In this document: positions 35,145 to 44,262 of the stretch, piece by piece
Numbering within the stretch: position 1 is the stretch's first letter
Layout: every line of letters starts with the position of its first letter
DNA from: Phenylobacterium sp.
GTDB taxonomy: Bacteria; Pseudomonadota; Alphaproteobacteria; Caulobacterales; Caulobacteraceae
Assembly: GCF_025351295.1 (NCBI RefSeq)
Contig: NZ_JANXWD010000064.1
Location: forward strand, 1-64,000
DNA: 64,000 nt
Direction: 5' to 3'
Notes under the pieces: model-generated
The model's input: only the letters and a program-made list of their open reading frames with translations
The model's database searches: none
What the model was told of the DNA's origin: nothing
Translations under genes and position numbers: made by a program

Positions 35145-36166
35145 GGTTTCGCCTGCGGGATCGTGGTCCCGTACCGGTCCCAGCCGGCGACCAGGGCCTT
35201 CACCACCGGCGATCCCACGAGATAGGCCGCCTCGAAGGCCGCCGCCGCGCCGCCTTCGGTGAACTCCACCACCTGTGCCTCCCCGTCGCCCTCGCGGGTG
35301 TAGTTGCTGCCGGTGCGCAGCATCAGCACGCGGCGGATGTCCAGCTTGCCGGCGTCGCCGAACAGGGTGAGCACGTCCATGATTCCCTGGTCCTCGCACG
35401 CGCTCATGGCGAACACGCCGTGGCCGTCGGTCCAGATCTTCACCCAGTCGCGGGCCCACTGGGTGCGCAGGTCGCCGTGCCAGAAGCGCACCGTGCCCAG
35501 GTCGTCGCCGATGAACACGTGCGGCAGCGTCTGGGCCGCGGGCTCGCTCTTGAACCGGGCGCGCGTGGCGGCCAGGTGCGGATTGTCGGCCAGCGGTACG
35601 TCCTTGGTCAGCTGATAGGCCCATTGGGTCAGGCCGGGGTCCATCCGCCAGACCATGCCGCTGGAGCCCGGCGCGCTGCCCTTGATCCCCGGCCGGGGCG
35701 TGGCCAGTGCATAGAGGCCCCACGGCCAGTCCTTCGGCGTCTCGCGGTCGTCGAGCTCGAAGATCGGGTCTGCGTCGACCACATAGTTGGCCCAGGCGGC
35801 GCTGCCGATCGAGCCGGCGCGCGGGTCGACGCCGGCGATGCCGGCCACGATCCAGTAGGCGTGGCTGAGGTCCAGCTCAGGGTCCAGCAGCAGGGCCGCG
35901 ACGCTCTCCCGCGCCCGGGCGCGCATGCCGGTGACCACCCCCAGCACGCCATCCTCCGAGTAGAGCACCCGGCCCTCGATCCCGGGGACCTTGAGCGGGT
36001 GGGTGAGGGGATAGCGCGCCGCCCAGGCCTGGAACTCGCCGGATTTCTTGGCGGCCGAGGCGCCGGACTCGAACGTGGTCAGCACCACCACCTTGACCAG
36101 CATCGGCTTGGCCAAGGCCAGGCCAGGCGCGAGCAGGGCCGCGATCAGGACGAGCAGGCGAAGCAT
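35141..36166 (-). CDS. NUP-family nucleoside protein (periplasmic)
   Basis: A 341-residue member of the purine nucleoside permease (NUP) family. It has an N-terminal signal (LLVLIAALLAPGLALA) but no run of membrane segments, so it is not a classical permease. VLTTFESGASAAKKSGEFQAW, IVAGIAGVDPRAGSIGSAAW and FAMSACEDQGIMDVL are shared with the family, and the fold resembles nucleoside phosphorylases. It overlaps the AzgA-like permease gene. A periplasmic nucleoside-binding or cleaving role is inferred, fitting the secreted adenosine deaminase nearby. Confidence 0.85.
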   Translation of the reverse strand: MLRLLVLIAALLAPGLALAKPMLVKVVVLTTFESGASAAKKSGEFQAWAARYPLTHPLKVPGIEGRVLYSEDGVLGVVTGMRARARESVAALLLDPELDLSHAYWIVAGIAGVDPRAGSIGSAAWANYVVDADPIFELDDRETPKDWPWGLYALATPRPGIKGSAPGSSGMVWRMDPGLTQWAYQLTKDVPLADNPHLAATRARFKSEPAAQTLPHVFIGDDLGTVRFWHGDLRTQWARDWVKIWTDGHGVFAMSACEDQGIMDVLTLFGDAGKLDIRRVLMLRTGSNYTREGDGEAQVVEFTEGGAAAAFEAAYLVGSPVVKALVAGWDRYGTTIPQAKP

Positions 36167-36223
36167 GTGGACCCCCGTATTCCGCAGCCATAGTCGGCCG
36201 CGCGCCCCGTCGGCGGCAAGGGC

Positions 36224-37531
36224 TCAGGCGCCGTCGCGGCGGTGGGCGAGGCGGCCTGCCAGATATGTACGCTCCACCGCCCGATCGTCGGCCAGGATCG
36301 AGAGCACGAACAGGGTCTCGGCCAGCGTCTTCGCCTTGGCGGTCCGCCGCGCCAGCAGCGGCGTTGCGGCCAGGTCCAGCACCAGGAAGTCGGCCTCCTT
36401 GCCGGGGACCAGGTTGCCGACCTTGTCGTCGATGTGCAGGGCCTTCGCGCCGGCCAAGGTCGCCAGGTAGAAGGCGTGCAGCGGGTCCAGGTTGTCGCCG
36501 CGCAACTGACCCACCTTGTAGGCTTCGCCCATCATGTGCAGCAGCGAGAAGCTGCCGCCGCCGCCGACGTCGGTCCCGAGCGCCGTGTTCATGCCACAGG
36601 CGCAGGCCTGTTTCAGGCTGAACAGGCCGCTGCCCAGCAGCAGGTTCGACGAGGGGCAGAAGGCCGCCGAGGCGCCGGCCCTGGCCAGGCGGGTCAGCGC
36701 GTCGTCGGTCGAGTGGACACAGTGGGCGAACACCGAGCGCGGCCCGACCAGGCCGAAGCGGTCGTAGACGTCCAGGTAGTCGCGGGCGTCGGGGAACAGC
36801 CGGGCGACCTCGGCGATTTCGTCCAGGTTCTCCGACATGTGGGTCTGGACCAGCACGTCCGGATGGGCGGCGGCCACCTCGCCGGCCATGGCCAACTGGG
36901 TGTCGGTCGAGGTCACCGCGAACCGCAGCGTCACCGCATAGCCCAGCCGCCCGCGGCCCCGCCAGACGCGGATCAGCGCCTCGGTATCGGCGCGACCGCT
37001 CTCGACGGTGTCGGTCAGCCCGGCCGGCGCGGCCCGGTCCATCAGCACCTTACCGGCCACCAGGCGCATGTCGCGGGCCAGCGCGGCCTCGAACAGGGCG
37101 TCCACCGAGCCCTTGTGGACCGTGCAGAACACCAGGGCGCTGGTGGTGCCGTTGGCCAGCAGCTGGTCCAGGAAGAAGGCCGCCGTGGCGTCGGCGTGCG
37201 CCCGGTCGGCGAAGGCCTGCTCGGCGGGGAAGGTGTGGGTGTGCAGCCAGTCCAGCAGCTGGGTCCCCCAGGCGGCCATCACGTCCACCTGCGGATAGTG
37301 GACGTGGGCGTCGACGAACCCCGGCGTGATCAGCCGGCCGGGAAGCTCGATGACCTCGGTCCCGCCGGCCAGGCCCTGCGCCAGGTCGGCATAGGCGCCG
37401 AACGCCGCCACATGCCCGTCCTCCACCACCAGCAGGCCGTCGGGATGGTAGGAGGACGCCTCGCCCGCCGGCGCGCGGCTGGGGTCGTCCAGCATGTGGA
37501 GCAGGGCGGCGCGGTAGGCCTGGCGGCTCAT
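36224..37531 (-). CDS. guaD: guanine deaminase
   Basis: A 435-residue amidohydrolase converting guanine to xanthine. Motifs in order: TPGFVDAHVHYPQVDVMAAW (HxH with guanine-deaminase PQ), HTFPAEQAF, QTHMSENLDEI, FAHCVHSTD, FCPSSNLLLGSGLF and GTDVGGGGSFS. The C-terminal phrase GNLVPGKEADFLVLD is family-typical. Its ATG at 37531 overlaps the stop of the AllA gene by ATGA. It feeds xanthine to XdhAB. Confidence 0.93.
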   Translation of the reverse strand: MSRQAYRAALLHMLDDPSRAPAGEASSYHPDGLLVVEDGHVAAFGAYADLAQGLAGGTEVIELPGRLITPGFVDAHVHYPQVDVMAAWGTQLLDWLHTHTFPAEQAFADRAHADATAAFFLDQLLANGTTSALVFCTVHKGSVDALFEAALARDMRLVAGKVLMDRAAPAGLTDTVESGRADTEALIRVWRGRGRLGYAVTLRFAVTSTDTQLAMAGEVAAAHPDVLVQTHMSENLDEIAEVARLFPDARDYLDVYDRFGLVGPRSVFAHCVHSTDDALTRLARAGASAAFCPSSNLLLGSGLFSLKQACACGMNTALGTDVGGGGSFSLLHMMGEAYKVGQLRGDNLDPLHAFYLATLAGAKALHIDDKVGNLVPGKEADFLVLDLAATPLLARRTAKAKTLAETLFVLSILADDRAVERTYLAGRLAHRRDGA

Positions 37532-38040
37532 GCTCGGTCCGTTTGGGGGGTGACGGCGATCCAGTCCGCCTGCGCCAGCTCGATCTCGTCCAGGTTCTTG
37601 CCCATCGCGCCGTCGCGATCGATGACCACGAAGTCGCTCTCGGCCTCCAGGGCCAGCAGGAAGTGGTGCCACACGCCCTTGGCGTAGTTGACCCCCTGGC
37701 TGGCCGTCGCGCGGAACACCCGGACTTGGCGCACGTCGAACGCGCCCCGCGGCGCGACCGCCACCAGATAGGGCCGCCCCTGCATGGGGATGAAGGCCTG
37801 GCTGCCCAGCGGATGGCGCTCGAAGATCTTTAGCACCAGCGGCGCGAGAGGTTTCGACCGGAACAGGCTGACGATAGTGTGGCCGCCCTCGTCGCGGGTG
37901 TCGATCCCGGCGAGGTCGTTGAACCGCGTCGTCCAGCCATAGTTGATAGGGACGACCTCGGCCGCGCCAGCGGCCTCGATCACATCCCCGAACGGCGCGA
38001 ACGCGTCGGCGGTCAGGGGTTCGGGAACCAGTTCGCGCAT
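37528..38040 (-). CDS. allA: ureidoglycolate lyase
   Basis: A 170-residue AllA-family enzyme that cleaves ureidoglycolate into glyoxylate and urea. The start RELVPEPLTADAFAPFGDVI, NYGWTTRFNDLAGI, VSLFRSKPLAPLVLKIFERH and QAFIPMQGRPYLVAVAP are standard for the family. The ATG at 38040 is preferred; a GTG sits one codon upstream. It completes the ureide pathway after allantoicase and yields urea for the urease operon. Confidence 0.93.
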   Translation of the reverse strand: MRELVPEPLTADAFAPFGDVIEAAGAAEVVPINYGWTTRFNDLAGIDTRDEGGHTIVSLFRSKPLAPLVLKIFERHPLGSQAFIPMQGRPYLVAVAPRGAFDVRQVRVFRATASQGVNYAKGVWHHFLLALEAESDFVVIDRDGAMGKNLDEIELAQADWIAVTPQTDRA

Positions 38041-38051
38041 CACATAAACCG

Positions 38052-38173
38052 CTCATCCCGGCGAATGCCGGGACCCAGATGGGATCGCTCAGGGGTGGGC
38101 TCGATCCGCTCGGCGCTCTTCCAACCGGTCACGGACGCTTCTCGATCTGGGTCCCGGCATTCACCGGGATGAG
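38052..38173. repeat. dispersed inverted repeat, family A
   Basis: CTCATCCCGGCGAATGCCGGG and CCCGGCATTCACCGGGATGAG are the outer arms. It lies between puuD and allA, which are otherwise read in the same direction, and would form a long hairpin in that transcript. Confidence 0.8.
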
Positions 38174-38188
38174 CGGAGAAAAATGACA

Positions 38189-39379
38189 TCACTCCCCCTT
38201 CGCCCCGGCCTTGATCCAGGCCCCCAGACTGGCGCGCTCGGCGTCGGTCATCCCCGTCTCGTTGCCCAGCGGCATCGACTGGCTCACGACCGCGCGTTCG
38301 TAGATCTTGTCGGCGTGTTTCCGCAGGCCCTCGGGCGTATCGAACATCGCCCCGCTGGGCGCCGCGGGGATGCCTTTGTGGGTCGGGTGGGCGGCGTGGC
38401 ATATGATGCAGTGCTTATCGACGATCAGCCGCACGGCGGCATAGGTCGGGACCGCGACCGCCTCGGGGGGTTTGGGCCGCACGGACTCGTTCAGCACAGC
38501 CACGGCGAGAAAGGCCAGGGCGCCGAACGCCAGCACCTGCGGCTCCATACGCCCGGCGTTCTTCAGGTTGAAGAAATGGCGGATGCTCCAGCCGGCGATC
38601 CCCAGCCCCGCCAGCCACAGCCAGTTCAGCGGCGCGGCGAAGATCATCGGGTAGTGGTTGCTGATCATGATGAACAGCACCGGGAGCGTCATATAGTTGT
38701 TGTGGACGCTGCGCTGCTTGGCCTGCTGGCCCAGCGCCGGGTTGGGCGCCTCGCCGGCCAGCACCTGGGCGACCACCTTGCGCTGGTTGGGGATGATGAT
38801 CAGGAAGACGTTGGCCACCATCACCGTGCCGACGATCGCGCCTACGTGCATGAAGGCGCCCAGGTCGGAGAAGATGCGGGTCAGGCCATAGGCCGCGGCG
38901 GTGAGAAGAAGAAACCAGACGACGCTGAAAACCTTCATGTTCTGGCCGGCCGGAGAGCGGCACAGAGCATCGTAGATCAGCCAGCCGCCGGCCAGGCTGC
39001 CCAGGCCGATCAGGATCGCCTGCCAGGCGTCCAGCGGCAGCTTGTTGCGGTCGACCAGGTTGAGGTCCGCGCCGACGTAGAAGATCAGCGCCAGCAGCAG
39101 GAAGCCGCTGATCCAGGTGGTGTAGGCCTCCCACTTGAACCAGTGCAGTTCGTCCGGCATGTCGGACGGGGCCACCATGAACTTCATCTGGTGATAGAAG
39201 CCGCCGGAGTGGACGCTCCACAGCTCCCCGGCCACGCCCACGCCGCGCGGCTGCGCCGGGGCTTTAAGGTGGCTGTCCAACCACATGAAGTAGAACGATG
39301 ATCCGATCCAGGCGATACCGGCCACGAGGTGCAGCCAGCGGATCACCAGGTTCGCCCAGACCCCCCAATCTGCGATCAC
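38189..39379 (-). CDS. puuD: urate hydroxylase PuuD (membrane, cytochrome c-fused)
   Basis: A 396-residue membrane-bound urate oxidase that makes 5-hydroxyisourate without H2O2. The N-terminal part has about eight membrane segments opening with RWLHLVAGIAWIGSSFYFMW, and GGFYHQMKF with conserved His. A C-terminal cytochrome c domain carries the haem motif CIICH (about residue 323) and a distal Met. It sits between AllA and XdhC; it overlaps the xdhC stop. Electrons likely pass to a terminal oxidase. Confidence 0.93.
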   Translation of the reverse strand: MIADWGVWANLVIRWLHLVAGIAWIGSSFYFMWLDSHLKAPAQPRGVGVAGELWSVHSGGFYHQMKFMVAPSDMPDELHWFKWEAYTTWISGFLLLALIFYVGADLNLVDRNKLPLDAWQAILIGLGSLAGGWLIYDALCRSPAGQNMKVFSVVWFLLLTAAAYGLTRIFSDLGAFMHVGAIVGTVMVANVFLIIIPNQRKVVAQVLAGEAPNPALGQQAKQRSVHNNYMTLPVLFIMISNHYPMIFAAPLNWLWLAGLGIAGWSIRHFFNLKNAGRMEPQVLAFGALAFLAVAVLNESVRPKPPEAVAVPTYAAVRLIVDKHCIICHAAHPTHKGIPAAPSGAMFDTPEGLRKHADKIYERAVVSQSMPLGNETGMTDAERASLGAWIKAGAKGE

Positions 39380-40290
39380 GCCGCGCCGTCCTCCGTCAGT
39401 TTCAAGAGCTCGGCTGCCAGCGAGACGGCGATCACCGCCGGCGCCTTGCTCTTCAGCCCGGCGATGCCGATGGGGCAGGTGAGGCGGGCGAGGGCGGCCT
39501 CGGCGATCCCGTCATCGCGCAGCCGCCGCTCGAACCGCGCCCGCTTGGTCTGCGAGCCGATCAGGCCCAGGTAGCGGAAGTCGCCGCGCCGCATCGCCGC
39601 CCGCGTCAGCCGATAGTCCAGATCGTGGCTGTGGGTGAAGATCGCGAACAGGGTGTCGGCCGGCGCGGCGTCCACGGCGTCCTCCAGGTCGTCCTCTGTC
39701 AGGATGTCGGCGCTGGCGCCGCTGGCCTCGGGGCGCAGGTCCTCGCGGCTGGCCAGCCAGTCGAGGTGGAAGGGCAGGGGCTGGAAGGCGCGCGCCACCG
39801 CCTGGGCCACATGCCCGGCCCCGAAGATCACCAGCCGGGGTAGGGCGGGACGGATGGTTTCGGACAAGCAGCGCACCTCCGCGATCGGCGTGCGCGGGCC
39901 GTCCGAGCCGTGTGGCCCCGGCCCGCCGACCCGCCGTCGCATGCGGCCCGCTTCGAACTTCGCGGTCAAGGCGAACGCGGTGCGCACGGCCGCCGCGGGC
40001 TCCAGCCAGCCCAGGCTCTGGGCATCGACGCGCTCCACCAGCAGCCGCACATGCCCGCCACAGCACTGGCCCAGCAGCGGGCCCAGCGGACAGTCCTGCA
40101 GGGCGTGGCGGCGGTCGTGGTGGGTGAGCAGCCGGCGCGCCTGGTCCAGCCCCTGCCGCTCCAGCGACCCGCCACCGATGGTGCCGGTGAACCGATCCGG
40201 CCAGACCAGCATCCGCGCGCCGAGTTCGCGCGGGGTGGAGCCCTGCGCGCCGACAATGGAGACCATGGCCAGCGCCTCTCCGCGGCGCAC
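39376..40290 (-). CDS. xdhC: xanthine dehydrogenase accessory factor XdhC (5' end uncertain)
   Basis: About 304 residues with the XdhC layout: VSIVGAQGSTPRELGARMLV, FTGTIGGGSLE, GQCCGGHVRLLVE near the N-terminus, then a Rossmann half with IFGAGHVAQAVARAF. It sulfurates and inserts the molybdenum cofactor into XdhB. The start is unclear: a family-B repeat occupies 40329-40458, the frame stays open through it to an ATG at 40512 that overlaps xdhB, and the first start codon downstream of the repeat is the GTG at 40290. I give the short form; the long form would contain repeat-derived residues. Confidence 0.8.
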   Translation of the reverse strand: MRRGEALAMVSIVGAQGSTPRELGARMLVWPDRFTGTIGGGSLERQGLDQARRLLTHHDRRHALQDCPLGPLLGQCCGGHVRLLVERVDAQSLGWLEPAAAVRTAFALTAKFEAGRMRRRVGGPGPHGSDGPRTPIAEVRCLSETIRPALPRLVIFGAGHVAQAVARAFQPLPFHLDWLASREDLRPEASGASADILTEDDLEDAVDAAPADTLFAIFTHSHDLDYRLTRAAMRRGDFRYLGLIGSQTKRARFERRLRDDGIAEAALARLTCPIGIAGLKSKAPAVIAVSLAAELLKLTEDGAA

Positions 40291-40328
40291 GGACGCCAGC
40301 GCCTGCGAAATCCAGCCGATCGGCCCGT

Positions 40329-40458
40329 TCTCCTCACCCGTAGGGGGAGAGGGACCATCCGAAGGATGGTGGAGGGGGAACGCCCCCGGCACAGGCTCCG
40401 CTGGCAAGTCCCCTCCACCACGCTGCGCGTGGTCCCTCTCCCCCTCCGGGTGAGGAGA
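40329..40458. repeat. dispersed inverted repeat, family B, at the xdhB-xdhC junction
   Basis: TCTCCTCACCCGTAGGGGGA... and ...CCCTCCGGGTGAGGAGA are the outer arms, with inner pairs GGACCATCC/GGATGGT and CCCCTCCACCACGC/GCGTGGTCCC. It lies just after the xdhB stop and across the open 5' end of xdhC. Confidence 0.8.
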
Positions 40459-40486
40459 GAAGCGGCCTTCTGCGTTGACAAGGTCC

Positions 40487-42802
40487 CTACCCACCGGCCC
40501 GGCTCCGCACATCGTTCACCGCCGCCAGCACCCGCTCCGGCGTCGCCGGCGCATTCAGGTCCGGCATCACCCGATGCCCGCCCACGCTCGCCACCGCATC
40601 GGTCAGGGCCGAGAACACCGAGATGGCCAGCATCAGCGGCGGCTCGCCCACCGCCTTGGAGCGCCCCACCGTGGCCTGGCGGTTCTCGCCGGGCGCCCAC
40701 AGCGCCAGGTTGAAGATGTCCGGCCGGTCGCCGGCGGTGGGGATCTTGTAGGTCGAGGGCGCGTGGGTGGTCAGCCGGCCCTTGGCGTCGAACACCAGTT
40801 CCTCGGTGGTCAGCCAGCCCATGCCCTGGATGAAGCCGCCCTCGATCTGGCCCAGGTCGATGGCCGGGTTCAGCGAGCGGCCGACGTCGTGGAGGATGTC
40901 GACGCGGGTGACCTTGTTCTCGCCCGTCAGGGTGTCGACCACCACCTCCGAACACGCCGCGCCATAGGCGTAATAGTAGAACGGCCGGCCCTGGTGGGCG
41001 GCGCGGTCGTAGTGGATGTCCGGGGTCTTGTAGAAGCCGGCGGCCGACAGCGAGACCCGGGCCAGGTAGGCCTCGTTGACGAACCCCTGGAAGCTCGTCA
41101 GCCGCTCGCCGACCTGGACGCCCTGCGGCGTGAACACCGGCGCGGCCCCGAAGGCGTCCAGGGCATAGGTCGTCAGCCGGTCCTTGATCGTCTCGCAGGC
41201 GTTGAGCGCCGCCATGCCGTTGAGGTCGCTGCCGGACGAGGCGGCGGTGGCCGAGGTGTTGGGCACCTTGTCGGTGCGGGTGGAGGTGATCCGCACCGCG
41301 GCCAGGGGGACCTGGAAAGCGTCGGCGACCACCTGGGCCACCTTGACGTTCAGCCCCTGGCCCATCTCGGTGCCGCCGTGGTTCAGGCTGATCGAGCCGT
41401 CCGTATAGATGTGCACCAGGGCCCCGGCCTGGTTCAGGTGGGTGGTGGTGAAGGAGATGCCGAACTTCACCGGCGTCAGCGCCAGGCCGCGCTTGAGATC
41501 ATCGTGCTCGGCGTTCCAGGCGGCGACCGCGGCGCGGCGGGCGCGGTAGTCGCAGGACACCTCCAGGTCGCGCATGATCTCCAGCGAGACGCTGTCGATG
41601 ACCGTCTGGCCGTAGGGCGTCAGGTCGCCGGAGACGCCGTAGAGATTGGCCAGGCGCACATCCAATGGGTCCTTGCCGAGCGTCAGGGCCACGGCGTCCA
41701 GCGCGCGCTCGATGGCGATCATCCCCTGCGGCCCGCCGAAGCCGCGGAAGGCGGTGTTAGAGACGGTGTGGGTGCGCGCGCGATGCGAGACGATCTCGGC
41801 GGCCTGCAGGGCATAGGCGTTGTCGGCGTGGAACATCGCCCGGTCGTTGATCGCCTGGCTCAGGTCGGCCGAGTGGCCGCAGCGCGACGCCATCTCGAAC
41901 GCCGCGCCGCGCAGCCGCCCGTCGCCGTCGAAGCCCATGGTCCAGTCGATCTCGAAGTCGTGCCGCTTGCCGGTCATGACCATGTCGTCGTCGCGGTCGA
42001 GGCGGATCTTGGCCGGCCGTCGGGTTCTGAGCGCGGTCAGCGCCGCCATGGCCGCCCACTGGACCGACTGGGTCTCCTTGCCGCCGAACCCGCCGCCCAT
42101 CCGCCGGACCTCGACGGTGATCGCCGCGTCCGGGCAGCCCAGCACGCGGGCGATCACATGCTGGGTCTCGGTGGGATGCTGGGTCGAGGTCCAGACGTGC
42201 AGGTCGTCGCCTTCGCCGGGGATCACCAGGGCGACCTGGCCCTCCAGGTAGAAGTGCTCCTGGCCGCCCACGCTGAGGTGGCCGGAGACCGCATGCGGGG
42301 CCACGGCGATGGCGGCCGGGGCGTCGCCCAGGCGCATGACCTGGGTGGCCTCGATCAGCGACCGGGCCTCAAGCGCCGCCTCCGTGGTGAGCAGGGGCTC
42401 GAGGTCGATGTACTCGACCACCGCCAGGGCTGCGGCGGCGCGGGCCTTGGGCAGGGACTCGGCGACGACGCAGAACAGCGACTGGCCCATGAACCGCACC
42501 ACATCCTCGGCGAACAGCGGGTCGTCGCCGGCGAAGGGGCTGATGTCGTTCTTGGCCGGCACGTCGTCGGGGGTGAGCACCAGCACCACGCCCGACGCCG
42601 CGCGGACGGCGGTCAGGTCGAGCTTTGCCACCCGGGCGTGGGCGCGGGCCGCCTGGCCGACGTAGAGGTGCAGCAGCCCCGGCGGCTCGGGGATATCGTC
42701 GATGTAGAGCGCCTCGCCGCTGACGTGGCGCGGGGCGCTGTCGTGGCCGATCGGCGCCCGGAGCACCGGCAGGACGCGCGCGGCGGCGCCGGAGTCAGCC
42801 AT
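40487..42802 (-). CDS. xdhB: xanthine dehydrogenase, molybdopterin subunit XdhB
   Basis: A 771-residue molybdopterin-binding subunit that hydroxylates hypoxanthine and xanthine to urate. Seen: HVSGEALYIDDIPEP at the start, GGQEHFYLEGQ, MGGGFGGKETQS, the Arg-containing AFRGFGGPQGM, GTEMGQGLNVK and the catalytic-region GEPPLMLAIS near the C-terminus. It overlaps xdhA by 8 nt. Works as (AB)2 with XdhA. Confidence 0.95.
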   Translation of the reverse strand: MADSGAAARVLPVLRAPIGHDSAPRHVSGEALYIDDIPEPPGLLHLYVGQAARAHARVAKLDLTAVRAASGVVLVLTPDDVPAKNDISPFAGDDPLFAEDVVRFMGQSLFCVVAESLPKARAAAALAVVEYIDLEPLLTTEAALEARSLIEATQVMRLGDAPAAIAVAPHAVSGHLSVGGQEHFYLEGQVALVIPGEGDDLHVWTSTQHPTETQHVIARVLGCPDAAITVEVRRMGGGFGGKETQSVQWAAMAALTALRTRRPAKIRLDRDDDMVMTGKRHDFEIDWTMGFDGDGRLRGAAFEMASRCGHSADLSQAINDRAMFHADNAYALQAAEIVSHRARTHTVSNTAFRGFGGPQGMIAIERALDAVALTLGKDPLDVRLANLYGVSGDLTPYGQTVIDSVSLEIMRDLEVSCDYRARRAAVAAWNAEHDDLKRGLALTPVKFGISFTTTHLNQAGALVHIYTDGSISLNHGGTEMGQGLNVKVAQVVADAFQVPLAAVRITSTRTDKVPNTSATAASSGSDLNGMAALNACETIKDRLTTYALDAFGAAPVFTPQGVQVGERLTSFQGFVNEAYLARVSLSAAGFYKTPDIHYDRAAHQGRPFYYYAYGAACSEVVVDTLTGENKVTRVDILHDVGRSLNPAIDLGQIEGGFIQGMGWLTTEELVFDAKGRLTTHAPSTYKIPTAGDRPDIFNLALWAPGENRQATVGRSKAVGEPPLMLAISVFSALTDAVASVGGHRVMPDLNAPATPERVLAAVNDVRSRAGG

Positions 42803-44261
42803 AGGCGACCGCCTGCGCGTCGCGAAGGCTCGGGCGCACCTCCGCGGCGTCGAGATAGGCGCGCAGGATCATGTTCCCGGCGGCCTCCAGCCGGTAGCCG
42901 GCCGAGGCGCGCATGTCGTCGATCGGGGCGAAGTCGTCGGCCAGTTTGGCGATGGCCGCCTCAACCGCGGCGCGGGTCCAGGGCTGGCCCACCAGCGCCG
43001 CCTCGCAAGCAGTGGCGCGCTTCGGCGTCGCCGCCATCCCGCCGAAGGCGATACGGGCGTCGGTAACCTGGCCGTCCGCCACGCCGATGGAGATCCCGGC
43101 GCAGACAGCTGAGATGTCCTGGTCGAACCGCTTGGAGAGCTTGGCGATCTGGAAGACGCGGCCCTTCGCCGGCTTCGGTACGATCACCGCCTCGACGAAT
43201 TCGCCCGGCCGGCGGTCCTGGCGCCCATAGGCGAGGAAGTAGTCTTCCAGCGGCATCTGCCGCCGCACCTGCCCCTGGCGCATCGCCAGCGTCGCCCCGG
43301 CGGCGATCAGGGCCGGCGGCATGTCGCCGATCGGCGAGCCGTTGGCGATGTTGCCGCAGACGGTGCCCAGGTTGCGCACCTGCAGCCCACCCAGGCGGCG
43401 CAACAGCTCGCCGAACGCCGGGTGCAGCCTCGCCAGCCCCGCGTGCGCGTCGGCGTAGCGGACGCCGGCGCCGATCCGAACCGCATCGCCCAGGTCCTCG
43501 ACGACCCGAAGGTCGGCGGCGTCGTTGAGGCAGATAACGGTGTCGAGAATGCGCTGCTGCTTGGTCACCCACAGGCCGACGTCGGTGCCGCCGGCCAGGA
43601 TCGTGGCGTCGGGGTTGGCCGCGAAGACCGCCGCCAGTTCGTCGGCGCTGCGCGGGCTGAAGAAGCGACGGCCCTTATGCTCCAGCGCCAGCCCCTGCGT
43701 CGGCCGGATCGCCGCCAGGGCTGTGGCCAGGCCGGCGACGACCGAGGCCTCCGGGTCCGCGCCCATCGCCTGCCCGGCCGCCAGGATCGGGCCGTAGCCG
43801 GTGCAGCGGCAGAGGTTCCCGGCCAGCATGTCCTTCAGGCTCTGCGGATCGGTCGCCGCGCCCTCCCGCTGGTGGGCGTAGAGGCTCATCACGAAGCCGG
43901 GCGTGCAGAAGCCGCACTGCGAGCCGTGGCTGTCGACCATCGCCTGCTGCACCGGATGCAGCGCGCCCTCGCGCCCCAGGCTCTCCACGGTGAACAGCGC
44001 CCGGCCGTCCAGCATCGGGGCGAACAGGATGCAGGCGTTCACCGCCCGGAAGCGGACAGGCTGTCCTGCGGGCCCGCCCTCCAGCTCCTCCAGCTCGGCC
44101 AGCGCCACGGTGCAGGCCCCGCAGTCGCCCTCGGCGCAGCCCTCCTTCGTGCCCGTCCGGCGCAGATGATAGCGCAGCAGATTCAGCACCGTCAGCGTCG
44201 GGTCGATCCCCCACAGCTCGCGCACCTGCCCGTCCAGCAGGAAGCGGATCGGCCGGCCCAC
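42795..44261 (-). CDS. xdhA: xanthine dehydrogenase, FeS/FAD subunit XdhA
   Basis: A 488-residue subunit with two [2Fe-2S] domains (GCAEGDCGACTVALAE with the first cluster; CGFCTPGFVMSL and CRCTGYGPI with the second), followed by a FAD-binding domain (ILAGGTDVGLWVTKQ, GTVCGNIANGSPIGDMPP). It passes electrons from XdhB to NAD. The start is a choice between the GTG at 44261, one nucleotide after the uraH stop, and an ATG at 44291 within uraH; the GTG gives the usual N-terminus GRPIRFLLDGQ. Confidence 0.92.
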   Translation of the reverse strand: MGRPIRFLLDGQVRELWGIDPTLTVLNLLRYHLRRTGTKEGCAEGDCGACTVALAELEELEGGPAGQPVRFRAVNACILFAPMLDGRALFTVESLGREGALHPVQQAMVDSHGSQCGFCTPGFVMSLYAHQREGAATDPQSLKDMLAGNLCRCTGYGPILAAGQAMGADPEASVVAGLATALAAIRPTQGLALEHKGRRFFSPRSADELAAVFAANPDATILAGGTDVGLWVTKQQRILDTVICLNDAADLRVVEDLGDAVRIGAGVRYADAHAGLARLHPAFGELLRRLGGLQVRNLGTVCGNIANGSPIGDMPPALIAAGATLAMRQGQVRRQMPLEDYFLAYGRQDRRPGEFVEAVIVPKPAKGRVFQIAKLSKRFDQDISAVCAGISIGVADGQVTDARIAFGGMAATPKRATACEAALVGQPWTRAAVEAAIAKLADDFAPIDDMRASAGYRLEAAGNMILRAYLDAAEVRPSLRDAQAVAYG

Positions 44262-44262
44262 C

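Noticed and set aside
40475-43066. A very long plus-strand open frame opposite xdhB and xdhA
   Set aside because: It is the codon-position mirror of real genes in high-G+C DNA; its translation is low-complexity (Arg/Gly/Val/His-rich) with no recognisable domain, while the minus-strand xdh genes are certain.
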